From the NCBI GenBank assembly GCA_023150615.1, contig JAKLKO010000024.1:1-54047 (forward strand): a DNA stretch of 54,047 bases, given 5' to 3'. The translations under genes were made by a program, and so were the position numbers. Below, piece after piece: positions 53,795-54,047 of this stretch. How positions within the stretch are numbered: the stretch's first letter is position 1; each line of letters starts with the position of its first letter. The notes beneath the pieces were generated by a model. That model worked only from the letters and a program-made list of their open reading frames with translations. It was not told the origin of the DNA and made no database searches. The DNA comes from Phycisphaerae bacterium (lineage in GTDB: Bacteria > Planctomycetota > Phycisphaerae > UBA1845 > UTPLA1).

Positions 53795-54047
53795 CTATCG
53801 ACCGCGCCGGCGGCGCCGTGTGCGCCGCGCGACAATCATCCAAGCCAAGACGCCCAGAGCGCCCGTGGTCGGCTCGGGTGTCCACAATTCGTAGGCCAAC
53901 TGACCCGGACTAATCAGAGTCCAAGGGTTGCCCATGGGAGCTTGGACTGCAAGCTCACCGCCGCTTGAGGTCTCCCAGCGAAACGTGCTGAACGGATCGC
54001 CGACCTGCGAGACCTCGAGCCAGAAGTCCGTGTTCGCCGCAACCGGG
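53795..54047 (-). CDS. PEP-CTERM protein, C-terminal end (partial)
   Basis: The minus-strand frame enters from the right edge and stops at TAG 53795-53797, giving 83 residues: a beta-rich piece (NTDFWLEVSQVGDPF, WETSSGGELAVQAP) followed by TPEPTTGALGVLAWMIVARR and a run of Arg. The Pro-Glu-Pro, a short hydrophobic segment and a basic end make a PEP-CTERM sorting tail. The rest of the protein is outside the window. This frame is too short for most gene callers. Confidence 0.8.
   Translation of the reverse strand, partial: PVAANTDFWLEVSQVGDPFSTFRWETSSGGELAVQAPMGNPWTLISPGQLAYELWTPEPTTGALGVLAWMIVARRTRRRRRGR

Overview
The window is high-GC bacterial chromosome, most probably from a planctomycete (Planctomycetota). 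This inference rests on several things visible in the sequence. At least three secreted proteins end in PEP-CTERM sorting tails. Two unrelated secreted proteins end in the Asn/Cys/Asp-rich dockerin-like module common in that phylum. An intergenic element translates as the 'SAGASPSQ / GEAPAEP' pattern familiar from planctomycete genomes. LpxA indicates a diderm envelope with lipid A. No rRNA, tRNA, CRISPR array, transposase or prophage gene was recognised, so this looks like ordinary chromosome with many clade-restricted genes.

Layout. 1-2425: end of an unknown gene, a SagB-type nitroreductase and an M20 peptidase. 2426-5904: a long non-coding region and two unusual genes, a charge-free protein built on Asn-Pro-aromatic motifs and a protein resembling a zinc metalloprotease that has lost its HExxH histidines. 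6331-11811: a secreted FG-GAP/ASPIC protein, then an NhaC-type antiporter, an NSS-family symporter and its tiny accessory subunit. 11956-12474: a decayed formylglycine-generating-enzyme-like gene. 12571-17335: preA, a small membrane protein, a CPBP protease, ada and lpxA. 17682-29111: PEP-CTERM and secreted proteins alternating with a saccharide/envelope set (Gfo/Idh/MocA oxidoreductase, glycosyltransferase, RmlC-like epimerase, MFS transporter, MltA, GlmU-like protein) and a pyroglutamyl-peptidase-like secreted protein.

29149-33971: a MacA-like adaptor and ATPase without a permease, downstream of an isolated nuoABC; a GDP-fucose-synthase-like gene is divergent. 34269-39783: coaE, rho, a LacI-type regulator, a lipoprotein and an amidohydrolase. 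39955-46256: a PAS/GAF/receiver regulator without a kinase domain, then a tightly coupled four-gene run with an inactive/active M16 peptidase pair, a membrane protein and a lipoprotein hydrolase. 46365-49930: an ECF sigma factor, its zinc-finger anti-sigma factor, a secretin-N-like exported protein and two lipoproteins. 50078-53130: rarA, an aldo/keto reductase and an aquaporin-like channel. 53795-54047: the end of another PEP-CTERM protein.

The most distinctive content is the 3.1-5.9 kb pair, the C15-like protein with a dockerin tail, the sigma/anti-sigma/secretin-like set, the eroded FGE gene, and several genes whose -10-like box sits 5-7 nt before the start codon. All assignments come from reading motifs by eye; no database search was run.
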